A stretch of 64,000 nucleotides of DNA from Fratercula arctica (Eukaryota > Chordata > Aves > Charadriiformes > Alcidae). The notes beneath the pieces were generated by a model that did not search any database, was not told the origin of the DNA, and saw only the letters and a list, made by a program, of their open reading frames with translations. Where the stretch lies: positions 50,135,672 to 50,199,671 of the forward strand of contig CANTUZ010000004.1 of assembly GCA_947846985.1 (NCBI GenBank), written 5' to 3'. Both the position numbers and the translations under genes were made by a program. Every line of letters begins with the position of its first letter. The stretch's first letter is position 1. Below are positions 1-10,585 of the stretch, one piece after another.

Positions 1-291
1 TAGCTATTTCGGCTTTGCAGAAACAAGCTCCCGGACCCAGTTTGCCACAAAGCCCTGCAAGAAAGCCCTGGGGAGCACATGGACACCGAGCGTTTTCCAC
101 CATGGGTGGATGCTGGGGCAGCGGGTCCTGAGCTGCTCTTCCTCTCGGGGGAGCAAAACCCTGAGCTTCCCACTGAGAAACCACCCTGGCAGCACTTTTC
201 CCTCAGCCCAAGGGAGGAGAATTTTTGCCGGCTGGGAAGCGTTTTGAGGGAGAACATCCACCACCCCATGCCCAGGGGCTCGGTCACTTAC

Positions 292-427
292 TTGGCGTAA
301 CGCCCCCGCGGACAAGGCAGGCACGACGGTTGCCCACTTTCAGGCTGGTAGTGGCCCAGCGGGCAGGAGGTGCAGGCACCGGGGTCGGTGCACGAGCCCC
401 CCGCACAGCACGAGCAGCTCAAGGTGC
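292..427 (-). CDS. Exon 3: Ephrin_rec_like / GCC2_GCC3-type cysteine module
   Basis: This 136-base exon has acceptor CCCATTTAG and donor GTAAGTG. It encodes 44 residues with ten cysteines. The core has the pattern C-x2-C-x-L-G-x-Y-Q-P-x2-G-Q-x2-C-x2-C-P-x-G-x-Y, typical of Ephrin_rec_like repeats in extracellular proteins. It ends in phase 2 (GCC AA), so the next exon must finish a Lys or Asn codon. That exon was not found with confidence between 1 and 291 and is probably outside the window. Confidence 0.75.
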
Positions 428-3400
428 CTAAATGGGAACAAAAAGGTCAGGATAAGGACTGGGAGACTTGACTTGTCAGGACAGGTCACTGCAATGGATG
501 TACAGCGTTGGGTTGCAACCCCTCCAGCAAGACAGTCCTAGGGGATAGGAAACTGTCATATTGACGCTAACGATGCTGCTGCGCATCGTTAGCAAGCTGA
601 AGAACAGCCATAAGGTGATCTAAGGTCTTGAGTGTATCAGCGTGGGTTTCTGGTAATTAAGATGACTTCTTTTTTCCTCTTAATTTGAAGGGCTGGGAGG
701 GTTTTCCTTGTTTTCCCTCCAACAGACAAAAAAAAACAAAAAAAAAAAAAAGAAAAAAAAAAAACCCCAACATACTCCTTCGGATTTCTGATAAGTTAGG
801 CTTGAGGGAAGCAGAACTGAAGAGTAAAACCCCAGAGCAGAGGACCTGCCGTGAGCAGCAACACCTTTCCTTTGAGCACAGGTACGGCGGCGTTCCCACC
901 GCACACGAGCTCTACCCCTCTCTGCTCCACAAAACAAACCCAAGCTACGCACAGCAATCGCGTGGGATTTGCCGTAGCTGCACGCGTCGGACCCGCCATC
1001 CCGCTGCTTGCGGGAACCAGTCCCCGGTGCTGCGGCACAGGCGGGAGGAGAAGACCCTGTGGATGAACATCCCGCACACGAAGGTTGGTGGGAATTACCT
1101 CCCGTCCTCTGCATCAGAGCTGCTTATCCCTCTCTTTAAAAGCGCCCTGCAGTGGGGGAAATAAGCAGAAGGTACGTGGCTTGTGTTTTAGGTTGTGGTT
1201 TTTTGTTTTTTTTTATTTGGGATTTTTTTGGGGGTGCTGTGGTGGTGTTTAAAAAAACCAAACCCATTACAACACATAAATAACTTCTGAAAAAGGTAAC
1301 AGTATGTACTCCCGACCACAACAGAGAAACCAGGTGGTTTCTCAAGCCCAAGTGAAAAGGCTGTTTCTATAGCAGGGTTTCTCTTCCAAACGTTTGAGAC
1401 GGATAGTCGGACACTGTCCTTATATTTGGCACTGTACCTCGAAACAACATCATCCTGCCAATACACCAGGTTGCATTTGAGCTACGCTTTGCAGCCACAG
1501 CCCTGCTGCTTCTTCATCCTACTGGGGAAGCCTCGGGAAAACCAATGGGCAGCACAAGGCCAGATCTTTACCTTCAGAAAGGTGCAACAAATGAATTCCC
1601 ACTCCTGCTGCCTGTCCAAGCCTCCAACCTGAGAACATGTGCTGGTTTCACCTCCCTTGAAAAATCACTTTTCCACCTAACACGAGAGCTGGGGCGAGCA
1701 GGGACTCTTACCTTGGTTAGGAAACGTCCCTGGGGAGCATTGGGCACAGGACGTCACATTCACTCTGCTGCAGTTTGAGGGCTTGGCGGTGGTGAGGAAT
1801 GGAGCTGCTGATGGGACCCCAGGAGACGTGGTCACACCTGGAGGGGACGCTGGGGTGCTGGTGGACACAGCCGTCGGTTCTGTAGACACTTGAGAGGTGG
1901 CTGTGCTGCCAGAGGTGAGAACGGTCACAGCCGTGGTGATGGGCAGAGTCTGAGCTGGCTCTTTTGTGCTTGGATCAGCAGAAGGCGCTGCCGTGGATGT
2001 GACAAGGTTTGCAGTGGTTGATGCCACTCCAGCCGAGAGCACTGCAGAGGCAGTTGGGGGTGCAGAGGCTGCGGTACTGGTTGCATTGGGAGGCACCGGG
2101 GTTGATGCAATGGGGAGCTGGGTGGTGGTGTCACCGGGAGGCACTGGCGTTGATGCAACGGGGACCTTGGTGGTGGTTGTCTGGCCTAAAGCAATACCTA
2201 AGAGAAGAGAAAACATAACTAGTGGCCAAATTACTGTTCTTCTTTTGATGGAGGCTTCCCATTAGGTCTTTACCAACTGCTTAACTCGAGTATCCTTGCT
2301 AGATGTTCAGAAACTCCCTTCTGCTATGGTCCACTACGGAGCAGTACAGAAGCAAGGAGGCAAACAGCATTGGCAGCATCGGAGCATCCCTGGCGCATGA
2401 GAGTAGATGCCAATGTCCAGGAGGCGTGACTCTCTTAGATAAAAGGGTGTGAGAATTGCCTGAAACACTTGATTTTTGTTAGCAGCAGCTCAAGACAGTT
2501 TACCCTGAGATCCCACGGCAACCTGATTTAAGACGCTTGTCAAGTAGCTGGCCATTTTATCCCATCTCCGTTAAAGGAATCAGCAAAGAAAAGTCATGGG
2601 TTTGGGATTTTCATTTTTAAAGCTGTTCTGGAGATACATCCGGTAACCAGAAGGGAACCCGCAGGCCAAGACTTGCTTGGTTCGATTCTGAAATCCCCCT
2701 GTCAGAGTGGGACAGCTGTAATTTTCAGAGAAAAGGAGTATTACTGCAGTTCCAGTTGTTTTGCTGTGATACGTAGTGGACTGAAATGCTATCTGCTGGC
2801 AAAAGCCCTCTCTCGGCACGCAGCCACAGGGGGTGTCTTCTGGTCTCCAAATCGAGGAGAGACCCATGAAACTAAACATGAAAAGCAGCAAGTTGCTTTC
2901 AATTTAGCAGCGTGGTACTAAGCAAACGAAGCAAAGCAAAAACAAAATAGCCAGCTCCTGCCACAGCAAACGTCCCATCAGCTTGGGTCAGAAACTCAGG
3001 GCAGAGATTTACTCTAAAATAACTGCAGCTTCTGAACACAGCCAACTTCCTACAGCATCAGTATGCGGCTGTGGCTGATACAGGCGCACAACCAGCGCAC
3101 ATCTGCTAAGCCACCACAGCAAGAGGCCCTGCTGAAATCCAGTGACCATGGGCAGGGAAAATAAAAGGACTGTTTTAAGAAATCGCTTTGTGGGTTTCAA
3201 GCAGCCCAAAGAGCACAGCGGACACCCGACAGCGAGATGTGGATGAGGAAGGACACGAGCAGAACGAGCAGCTGGAGAGTCAGAGGGGCCACATCTTTGC
3301 GTGGTGACAGCACAAGCACCAGCTGGCTGCGGACCCGCGGGTCCCTGCGGGCTTCTTCCCAAGCCCGGTTCTCCCCCAGCCTTTGACTTCTCTCTCAATT

Positions 3401-6109
3401 TGGGATACATCACGTGAGACTGAGCACCATGGGTAGCAGCGCTTAGCACCTCCATGGTATGAACAACAACATGCAGGCCAAGTTGACTAACAACTCTAAA
3501 TTTCTACATAAAGATCAGGACACTGAATAATAGAGTCCTTACAAAGTTGCGATCACATGGAGAGCCCATCGGGAGCGCTCCCTCCTATTGCATCCTGCCT
3601 GCTTTGTACTCCGCAGAGGGTAAAGCCCCATCTGCCTGTAACTACTGAGGACAGCAGCAGATGACCACCCAGCCACCTGGGCCACCGCTCGCGTTTGCGT
3701 GCTGTAGCTCCCAAAACAGAAACACCGAATTTAACAGCGATTGTTCTGCGGCGTGTTTGTTTGCCCCAGGCCCCAAATCCAAGTGACCTGGAAACGCCAG
3801 CACTGGTCCTTGGCAGGGAGCGCAGCACCCACAGAGGACACTGCTCCTGTGGCCGTGCCTCAGCCCAGGACCAAGACACACAGCTCCCCTCGTCTGACCC
3901 ACCTGCCTCAAGGGCTGAAGTCGCTGCTTCTCTGTCCTCACGTCTGGCAACGAGCCACGTCGGTCCTGGGGTTTATTGAACTAATCTCAGAGTCAACACT
4001 AGCAGTAAGTCAAGGGCACCATCAGGTTTCTCCTGGGAAAAGCTCTCAGAAGGGCCACTGGGATCAAAGTCTGATCTCCCTCGGAGCCGCCTCTCCCCAA
4101 CAGTTGCTCAGCTCTGCCAGCCAGAGACACCGCCATGGATTTAAACGTCTTGGACTGCACACAGCCGGCTGAATTTTTTTGTTGCTCATCTTTTTTTAAA
4201 AAAAAGATTTTTTTTTTTTTTTTAGTTGAACTTTGCCTCTTTGGTAAGTTTTCCTTGGTTGGTTGGTTCTGGTGTTAAACAGTGGTAGTGTTAAGATGGA
4301 TTTTTTTTTTTTTTTTTTTTAAATTGAAAATATCTTTTCACAACATATTACTAAAGTAGCCATTAAAGAGTTGCTTGCAAAGCTTCAGTAGCCATCAATA
4401 GCCTTCAGTAGCCAGTACTTCATAAATGCATTTAAACAACTTCTGGAGGAAAAAAAAAAAAAAAAAGTAGGTAGGCTGGAAAAAAATAGCTTTGAGCACC
4501 TAGTCGAAATGGGTGATGTCTTGTTTTACCAGTTATAATATCTCAGGTGGGGAAAACCAGTACTCAAACAACCTTAGCTGCATCAGACCATTTTCTCTCC
4601 GGCACTTGTGTTGTCTGACAGGGAGCTGTGATTTTGTTTTCTAGAGACTTTTTTTTGTTTGGGGGTTTTTTTTTGTTTTGTTTTGTTTTTTTGTTGTTGG
4701 GTTTTTGATTGTGGTTTTTTGTTTTGTTTTGTTTTTGGTTTTTGTTTTTTTTTTAGGGGCACTGTGAATCCACAAGAGACAAGAGTACCTCCCGCGACAC
4801 TTCAGGGACAGGTCTTTGCGTGATGCCTTGGCACAATGTTTCACTCCAAGAGCCATGAGGACGCCAGGGGAGGTTACTGAACTCTCCGCTACAGAGCTGA
4901 TCCTTCCTGGTTCGTATGGCAGGCAGCCCTGCCCACTCGTGAGGGACACGGACTCTGGCCAGGAACCCACAAAATGCAGAAATAGGATGGACACTCCCTT
5001 ATTTTTGTTCCCATCCGTCTTGCACAACCGCACAGTCCGAAAAACTAACCCTTCGAGGCAAACAAAACACAACCAAGTCAACAGTTACAGATCTAGGTAA
5101 AGATATTAATCGTCTTTGGGGAATTCAGCAGGTGAATAAGTGGCTCCTGAAATGGAGAGCTTCCCCAAATTGTTTAATTTTAGGGGAGTGCCAGACTACG
5201 GCTTGTACCTTGTTACGTGCTCCGGCTGCCCTGGACGCTCGCAGCTAAAGACGAGGCTCGGCGGGTAATTGCTCGGAGCAGTTTTGCCCCTTGCCAAGGA
5301 ACTCTGGAAAACGCACATTGTTCTAACAGGGCTGAGGGGTTCGTACTCCACAACGGGAGGTGGCCACAGGGGCCCTGGCAGCCCCCGAAGGCAGGTTGGC
5401 TGCTGCAAGAAGGGATCAGGGCAGCACCTCACCCTACGTTCACCTTCCAGCTGCTCGTGGCCAGACTTGCCCTGGAAGGTGCAACAGGTTTTGCAGATCC
5501 CACACAGCAAAAATATTAATTATAAGAATACAGATTTTTTTTTATATATATATATATGTATATATATATAGCTAAGCAGTACAAAAGGCTGAGAAGAACA
5601 AGGAGAGGAGCAGGTAATGGCACAGTTATCAAAATAGCCATTTTTATATATGCTGTCGCTCCTCTAAAGACCCAGTTAACAAAACACCCCGAGAAAGTGA
5701 AGATACTGGGGCATCTTGTTCCTTGGGGTTTAAGATAAAGCCACAAAGAGGCCACTGCAACTCCTCAATACGCAGAGTAATGGGGCTCTATTTTTTCCAC
5801 CTCTTTTTCCACCCCCCCCCCCCCCCCCCCCCCCCCGGAAAAAACAAGCTTTTATACTTGCGACGTTCAGCCCGCTGCCGAGACTGCATCTCTTTCAACA
5901 CTTCTCTCCTTTCCTGCCTTCCTTCCTCCTCTCTTGCCCTGCCCTCCCGCAGCACCCCGAGATGGTGAAGCCCAGGGCTTTCACAAGCCCGTCACGGCTT
6001 TACCCACCTCCGCCCTCAGCCAGCGAAGACAAACGCCCCCTCAGGAGGACTTACCTGTTAAACACGCCGTGGTTAAGCTCCAAAGCAGAGGAGAGGGCCA
6101 GGCGCTCAT
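292..6109 (-). CDS. Mucin-like signal-peptide protein with Cys-rich module (5' three exons, partial)
   Basis: Three coding exons join in frame: 6055-6109, 1712-2197 and 292-427 (phases 1, 1, 2), giving about 225 residues before the gene leaves the window. I do not recognise the gene. Exon 1 starts MSAWPSPLLWSLTTAC, a hydrophobic signal peptide that runs into GIALGQ at the start of exon 2. Residues of about 25-160 are almost wholly Thr, Ser, Pro, Ala and Val, as in O-glycosylated mucin stalks. NCS and NVT sequons follow, then paired cysteines (CAQCSPGTFPNQ). Exon 3 continues with CPLGHYQPESGQPSCLPCP, which fits the Ephrin_rec_like (GCC2_GCC3) pattern. The protein probably reaches the cell surface or is secreted; a membrane anchor would lie left of the window. 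A TNF-receptor relative is the main alternative. All three junctions agree in phase, so the gene model is well supported although its identity is not. Confidence 0.75.
428..1711 (-). other. Intron 2 of the mucin-like gene
   Basis: No exon is supported here. It holds an A-rich tract at about 728-764 and a T-rich tract near 1198-1230. Open frames in this stretch show no family resemblance. Confidence 0.6.
1712..2197 (-). CDS. Exon 2: Ser/Thr/Pro-rich mucin stalk and first cysteines
   Basis: This 486-base exon has acceptor TTCTCTTAG and donor GTAAGAG. It encodes about 161 residues dominated by Thr, Ser, Pro, Ala and Val. Two near-identical peptide units, VASTPVPP and IASTPVPP, sit near its start. 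Near its end are two N-glycosylation sequons and the first cysteines of the Cys-rich region. An ATG at 2214-2216 in the same frame could be mistaken for a start, but it lies within the acceptor tract, upstream of the splice site. Confidence 0.78.
4647..4755. repeat. T/G low-complexity tract
   Basis: The stretch is made of irregular TTTTG and TTTTTGTTTG units with almost no other bases. Confidence 0.8.
5540..5570. repeat. (TA)n microsatellite
   Basis: An alternating TA tract, broken once by TG, follows a T run. Confidence 0.85.
5812..5836. repeat. Homopolymer C25
   Basis: Twenty-five consecutive C on the plus strand, which is G25 in the mucin-like transcript, about 220 bases below its exon 1 donor. 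Confidence 0.9.
6055..6109 (-). CDS. Exon 1: start codon and signal peptide of the mucin-like gene
   Basis: The ATG is at 6109-6107 with A at -3, and lies about 130 bases below the predicted transcription start. The 18 codons give a polar start then a Leu/Trp/Ala-rich core. The exon ends ACA G before the donor GTAAGT (phase 1), which matches the GT that opens exon 2. I chose this exon because it is the only upstream stretch seen that gives a signal peptide, a strong donor and the right phase. Confidence 0.72.
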
Positions 6110-6210
6110 TTTTCCCCGAGGAGTAACACAGCGTCTCAAAAGGCAGGATTCAGCAGCTAATCTCCTACACCCAACTGTTTATCCTCCTCCGGTTGTGTGC
6201 CCGATGTTGT

Positions 6211-6221
6211 CACCTGACTCA
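6211..6221 (-). promoter_or_regulatory. E-box next to an AP-1-type site
   Basis: CACCTG overlaps TGACTCA at 6215-6221, close to the predicted start of the mucin-like transcript. Both are short motifs that occur by chance, so function is only suggested by their position. Confidence 0.25.
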
Positions 6222-6266
6222 GATCATGCGGCTCAGTCCAGTCAACCTCCCCCCAACAAAGCGGGG

Positions 6267-6273
6267 TTTTATA
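6267..6273 (-). promoter_or_regulatory. TATA box of the mucin-like gene
   Basis: TATAAAA on the minus strand lies in a GC-rich setting about 160 bases above the ATG. It predicts transcription starting near 6240 and a 5' UTR of about 130 bases. A TATA box suits a regulated, cell-type-specific gene better than a housekeeping one. Confidence 0.55.
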
Positions 6274-9170
6274 GTCGGAGGCCGCGATAGGTCTTCAGAC
6301 GTTCCCGGCCTCCCCAAAGCACGGCGCGAACTAAATGGCGAGCAGAAGAGCCCGTCGAAGCCTCTCCTCGTGGCCTGCAGAAATACGCGCCAGAGAAGCG
6401 TCCTGGAGGAAGCGATGGGCTCGGAGAGAGGAACGGGCAGAGCCGCGCAGGAGCCCTGTTGCCTGGCTGCTGGCCAGCCCCCCCTGTGACCTCCTCAAGG
6501 GAAAGGATTTCATTTTTCAGACACCCAGGATTTCCTGCAAGAAGAAAAACAACCCCAGAAGAGCCCACAGTTCGAAGCAGCTCCCATTTCAGCTGACACC
6601 GACCTTGCTGTAACCAAAATTCCCCCTCTGGCGAGTGTAGAGCTTTCCCAGCCAGAATTTAACCCCTGCCTCGTTGCCCCCAAGGTGTCCAACTTGGTGC
6701 ATCAAGTCGTTGTGTGTGATCAGGATCGAACTCAATGATCCTGCTGATGATGATTTTGAGGGGAGGACATTTAGCGAGGCCCCATCCCACTTTCCACGTG
6801 TTATCCGGTGGCTGTCCTGCTCGCTGTTCGTGCCCTGAGGCCGGGGCCTCCTGCCTGTGCCCGTGCTGCCCAAGGACACAGATGGCCCCATGGTTTCCTC
6901 ACCTTGCAGCCCCTGCTTGGAAAGATCCCCCCCCATTTCCCTCTGCCCCCATCGGTTAGTAATCAGCATTGCTGAACCTCCACAGTGATAGAGGATTTCT
7001 TTTCGTGTATGGCTGAACATCACATCTTGTGGTATGCCACATCTTCCCCCAAATTCAGGTTACAGCTGGCTACTCCTGTAGGACTGCGGATGCTCCACAC
7101 GCAGAGCGCCTTCGATGAGATGATCAGGCATTGTCATATGCTGCCCGTATCTTTTGTGTTCCAAAATCCTCCGTAGGGCTCAACCCGTTGAGCCAACCGT
7201 TCGCATGCTCTAACCTAAGCCCCCAGGCTTTCCTCACAGCGGCCCAGGGAGGGTCAGGTTGGCACCACGCGTGGTGCCCTGGCAGCACTGCGCTGCATGT
7301 GTGGTTGCTCCCCCAACGTTGCACGGCCACCGCAGGGGCCGGGAGGTTGCGCAAGGGAAGGTTTCTCACGCCACCCCTGCCTGTGCAGCCCCACAGCACG
7401 TCCTGCACCAGCAGCACAGAGAGGCACAGACCCTGCTACGGGACATGCAAGCGCCTGCCAATCCCTGCCCAAGGACCTTCTCTGGTACCCACAGCTCTGC
7501 TGGGGACACTCTCGTGTCCTTCTGGCTCCAGTAGCAAGAGACTGTTAATGCTACCATGCCTTACGGTAGCTGCAGGGAGACAGGGCAGCCTCCTCGCCTC
7601 TGGTGTCACCAGTTTGGGTGGGCGTAGGTCAGTCAGCTGGGCTTCCCACTGTCAAGTAGAACCTTAATCTGAATTGCTCACTGCTAGAAAGCAAAATATC
7701 AGACTTCAGGACACAACCCCAGGCCCAGACTCAGCAGCTTTGCAGGAGCAGCCCCTTGCAGAGATGCTGCTGTGGGCAAGGCAGCGATGGAGGTCTGCCC
7801 TTTCCCTGCAGGCGGGCAGGCTCTCGACAGGACGTTTCTCACCTTGGATTCATAGGTTCTACAAGTCTGTGTGCAGGATGCTTGATCTCAGTCTGTGTAA
7901 ATGACACAAGGACCTGTGCAGGGCTGTCCGTTCGGCAGCCCAGCCGGTGGGCCGAGGGTCTGGGGCGGTGGGCAACTTCTGCAGCAGCATCCTTGCAGGC
8001 TGAGGCAGCCCTGGGCACTGATAAAACAGGCCCGTGAGATTTATTCTGCGAGAGGAGCTGATGGCAGACCAGTCCCCTTGACACCATGAGCTGCACCCCT
8101 CTTTTGTGGGGAGCCTTCCCCAGGCCCCCAAGCCCCAGGAGCAAGTTACCCATTTCCTGAGCAGCTGCAGCACACACACACGCTGGAAAAGCGCTTCAGA
8201 AGCGCCCTCACCACTGTGACGATGCGTTCACTTGCGAGTCTCAGCCCGACATGCGGAAGAGAAGGGGAAATTGCATCTTAAACCCCATTCTGTGCCCTCA
8301 AAGCCCCCTTCCCCTATGAGCTACCAGAGCCCAGCTGGGAGGCGAGACAGGTTGCTTTCCTCTCAACTGCTTTAGCAGCTGGGCAAGTTGGAAATACTCT
8401 TCCGACAGGAAAAGTCTGATGCCACTTCAGGGCAGAGAAGTACTAACAGTTTAATTTATAAACTCCTGACCTGCCCTGGCTCATCTCTGTTGAGATTAAA
8501 TGCTTTTGCTAGTTGGTTCACAGAGAATAAAAAACAGTGTCATGGCTGATCAAAAGCAATGTCCTAGGCAGGCACACAGCCCTCTTCTTGTCAGTTCAAT
8601 TGCTCTTCCACGGGTGGTGAACCTCATGTCCTCAAATAAACCAGACACTGCCCTCCACCCTCAAAACTTGGCTGGCTCCTTACAGGGCAGAGGCAGCAGT
8701 GGTGACGTTTCTCCCAAGAACATGGCATCCTGCTCAAACACACCCACAGTTCGTGTCACCTCTCACGCACTGCCTAGCCTGGAGAGGACAGCTGCTGGCC
8801 AAGGCTGCCCGGAATCACACCTCCATCCTTGCCGGGCAAGTGAGGGAAATGCCATTAGAGACTTCATCTGTTGAGGGCACACTTGGATTTCTGAGCTACC
8901 CAGGCATTGCAAACCCGAGGGCCACCACAGGACCGTGCATCAATTGGCTGCAAGTCACCTGGGTGTTAGATACCCAAGTGCCCCCTCTGTTTACTGGGAG
9001 AGCTACTTATTTGGTAAGAAACACTGGGCAGGAAGAGTCTCTCAAACAGCAGCCCTCTTCCCAATGTCAAGCATGAGCTGCCACCACCCCAGTTTTTGTT
9101 AATTGGGATGCGACAATAAGTGCTGCAGGGGTGAAAATCCCCAGATAAGGTCCCACCTACAGCGAAAAAC
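6274..9170. other. Intergenic, no supported gene
   Basis: The first 250 bases are CpG-rich and belong to the promoter region of the mucin-like gene. The remainder has moderate GC content and many short overlapping open frames on both strands. None shows a recognisable family motif or a convincing splice-site pair. Confidence 0.5.
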
Positions 9171-9464
9171 TGGTGAGGGACTTTTTAGGATGTCGGGTAA
9201 TGGTAGGACTAGAGGGAATGGATTAAAACTAGAGATAGGACGATTCAGACTGGACGTTAGGAAGAAGTTCTTCACCATGAGGGTGCTGAGACACTGGAAC
9301 AGGTTGCCCAGAGAGGTGGTGGAAGCCCCATCCCTGGAAGTTTTTAAGGCCAGGCTGGACAGGGCTCTGAGCAACCTGGTCTAGTGGGAGGTGTCCCTGC
9401 CCATGGCAGGGGAGTTGGAACTAGATGATCTTTAAGGTCCCTTCCAACCCTAACAATTCTATGA
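9171..9464 (+). mobile_element. CR1 LINE 3' fragment
   Basis: The stretch encodes the C-terminal tail of the CR1 reverse-transcriptase ORF in plus orientation ([10 protein letters not shown] ... [10 protein letters not shown]). It then has the CR1 3' UTR with GGTCCCTTCCAACCC and ends at TTCTATGA. The element is cut off at its 5' end, as most CR1 copies are. The tail frame still reads through to a stop at about 9384. Confidence 0.92.
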
Positions 9465-10157
9465 AAAGGAGAGGAATGCATGAGCTGAGAGCTGATGGAC
9501 GTATCTGTCAGCCTGAAAATGGTAACAGCCACTGGGTGAACCTCTAAGGTCAGAAAACTCCTATTAACTGCCAGCAGGTGAGAGCAGACAGATCACTTTA
9601 TTCTTGTATCCTTAGGCTCTTCCCACGGTTATCCACCACTCTGCTGTCACTGCTAGGGTCCTCGGCTTAACAGACACTTGTCCTAGTGCCAATGCCTGCC
9701 ATGCTCCAAGCAGAGCAAGCTACTGCAAAACCATCTTGTTCCCCCTTTGCCAGGGGAACCGATGGTCCTTGGGGTCCTGCAGCCAGCTGTTTTGATGGGA
9801 CTGCGGCCCTTTGGCAGCGTGTCCCTTATTTGCGCCCCGTTGGTGAGAGAGCACCGGGGGGGGGGGGCTGGGCTGCGTCTGTTGCCTGGGAAACAGCAAG
9901 AGAGTCAGGCAAACTGCAAGCTGGCTTCCAACAGCTGCTTTTCTTGGAAAACAACTTTTCTTCAAGCAGTGCAGCTTGCACGTCATACCACAGCCCGGCT
10001 GCATACAGAAGAGGTACCGGCCAGCAGGTACCACTTCCTCCTTCACTGACACAAGCAACAGCACTGAAGCATTCCCAACACCCACAGGATGCAGCTGCCC
10101 CACACAGGCTGGGTTGGGAAGCAACTGGGAATCCAGAACATCCTTCCAGATACAAGG
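9465..10157. other. Spacer between two CR1 fragments
   Basis: No gene is supported. It holds a G12 run at 9856-9867. Confidence 0.5.
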
Positions 10158-10585
10158 CTGGTGCAGGGTCTGGAGAACAAGTCTTACGAGGAGCTGCTGA
10201 GGGAGCTGGGATTGTTTAGCCCAGAGAAAAGGAGGCCGAGAGGAGACCTTATCGCTCTCTGCAACCACCTGGAAGGAGGTTGTAGAGAGGTGGGGGTCGG
10301 TCTCTTCTCTCAAGTAACAAATGATAGGACAAGAGGAAACAGCCTCCAGTTGTGCCAGGGGAGGTTTAGATTGGGCATTAGGGAAAATTTCTTCACCAAA
10401 AGTGTTGTCAAGCATTGGAACAGGCTGCCTAGGGAAGTGACTGAATCACCATCCCTGGAGGTATTTAAGAGACAGGTAGACATGGTGCCGAGGGACATGG
10501 TTTAGTGGTGGCTTTGGCAGTGTTAGGTAAATGTTTGGACTCTGATCTTAGAGGTCCCTTCCAACCAAGGTAGTTCTACGATTCT
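10158..10585 (+). mobile_element. CR1 LINE 3' fragment, longer copy
   Basis: This is a second CR1 tail in the same orientation. It starts further 5' within the ORF ([20 protein letters not shown]) and continues through the HWNRLPRE motif to the 3' UTR, which ends near TTCTACGATTCT. The frame is open to a stop at about 10505, but there is no start of its own and no polymerase domain, so it is not expected to make an active product. Confidence 0.92.

Larger units (their letters stand above)
2198..6054 (-). other. Intron 1 of the mucin-like gene
   Basis: It is about 3.9 kb long. No coding exon is recognised. It contains several low-complexity tracts: T runs at 4190-4320, an A run at 4450-4466, a T/G-rich stretch at 4647-4755, an AT dinucleotide tract near 5540-5570 and a C25 run at 5812-5836. 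Confidence 0.55.

Noticed and set aside
41..58. Possible acceptor for exon 4 of the mucin-like gene (TTTCTTGCAG on the minus strand)
   Set aside because: The phase-matched peptide after it lacks the cysteines expected of the module, so exon 4 is more likely beyond the window.
4..324. 106-codon minus-strand frame overlapping exon 3 of the mucin-like gene
   Set aside because: It is in a different frame from the phase-consistent, cysteine-rich reading of 292-427.
7131..7667. 178-codon plus-strand frame in the intergenic region
   Set aside because: Composition is that of GC-rich non-coding DNA, several other frames are open in the same place, and there is no recognisable domain.
9720..10415. 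231-codon minus-strand open frame
   Set aside because: Its lower-numbered part is non-repeat sequence and its higher-numbered part is antisense to the CR1 tail. No motif or signal supports it.
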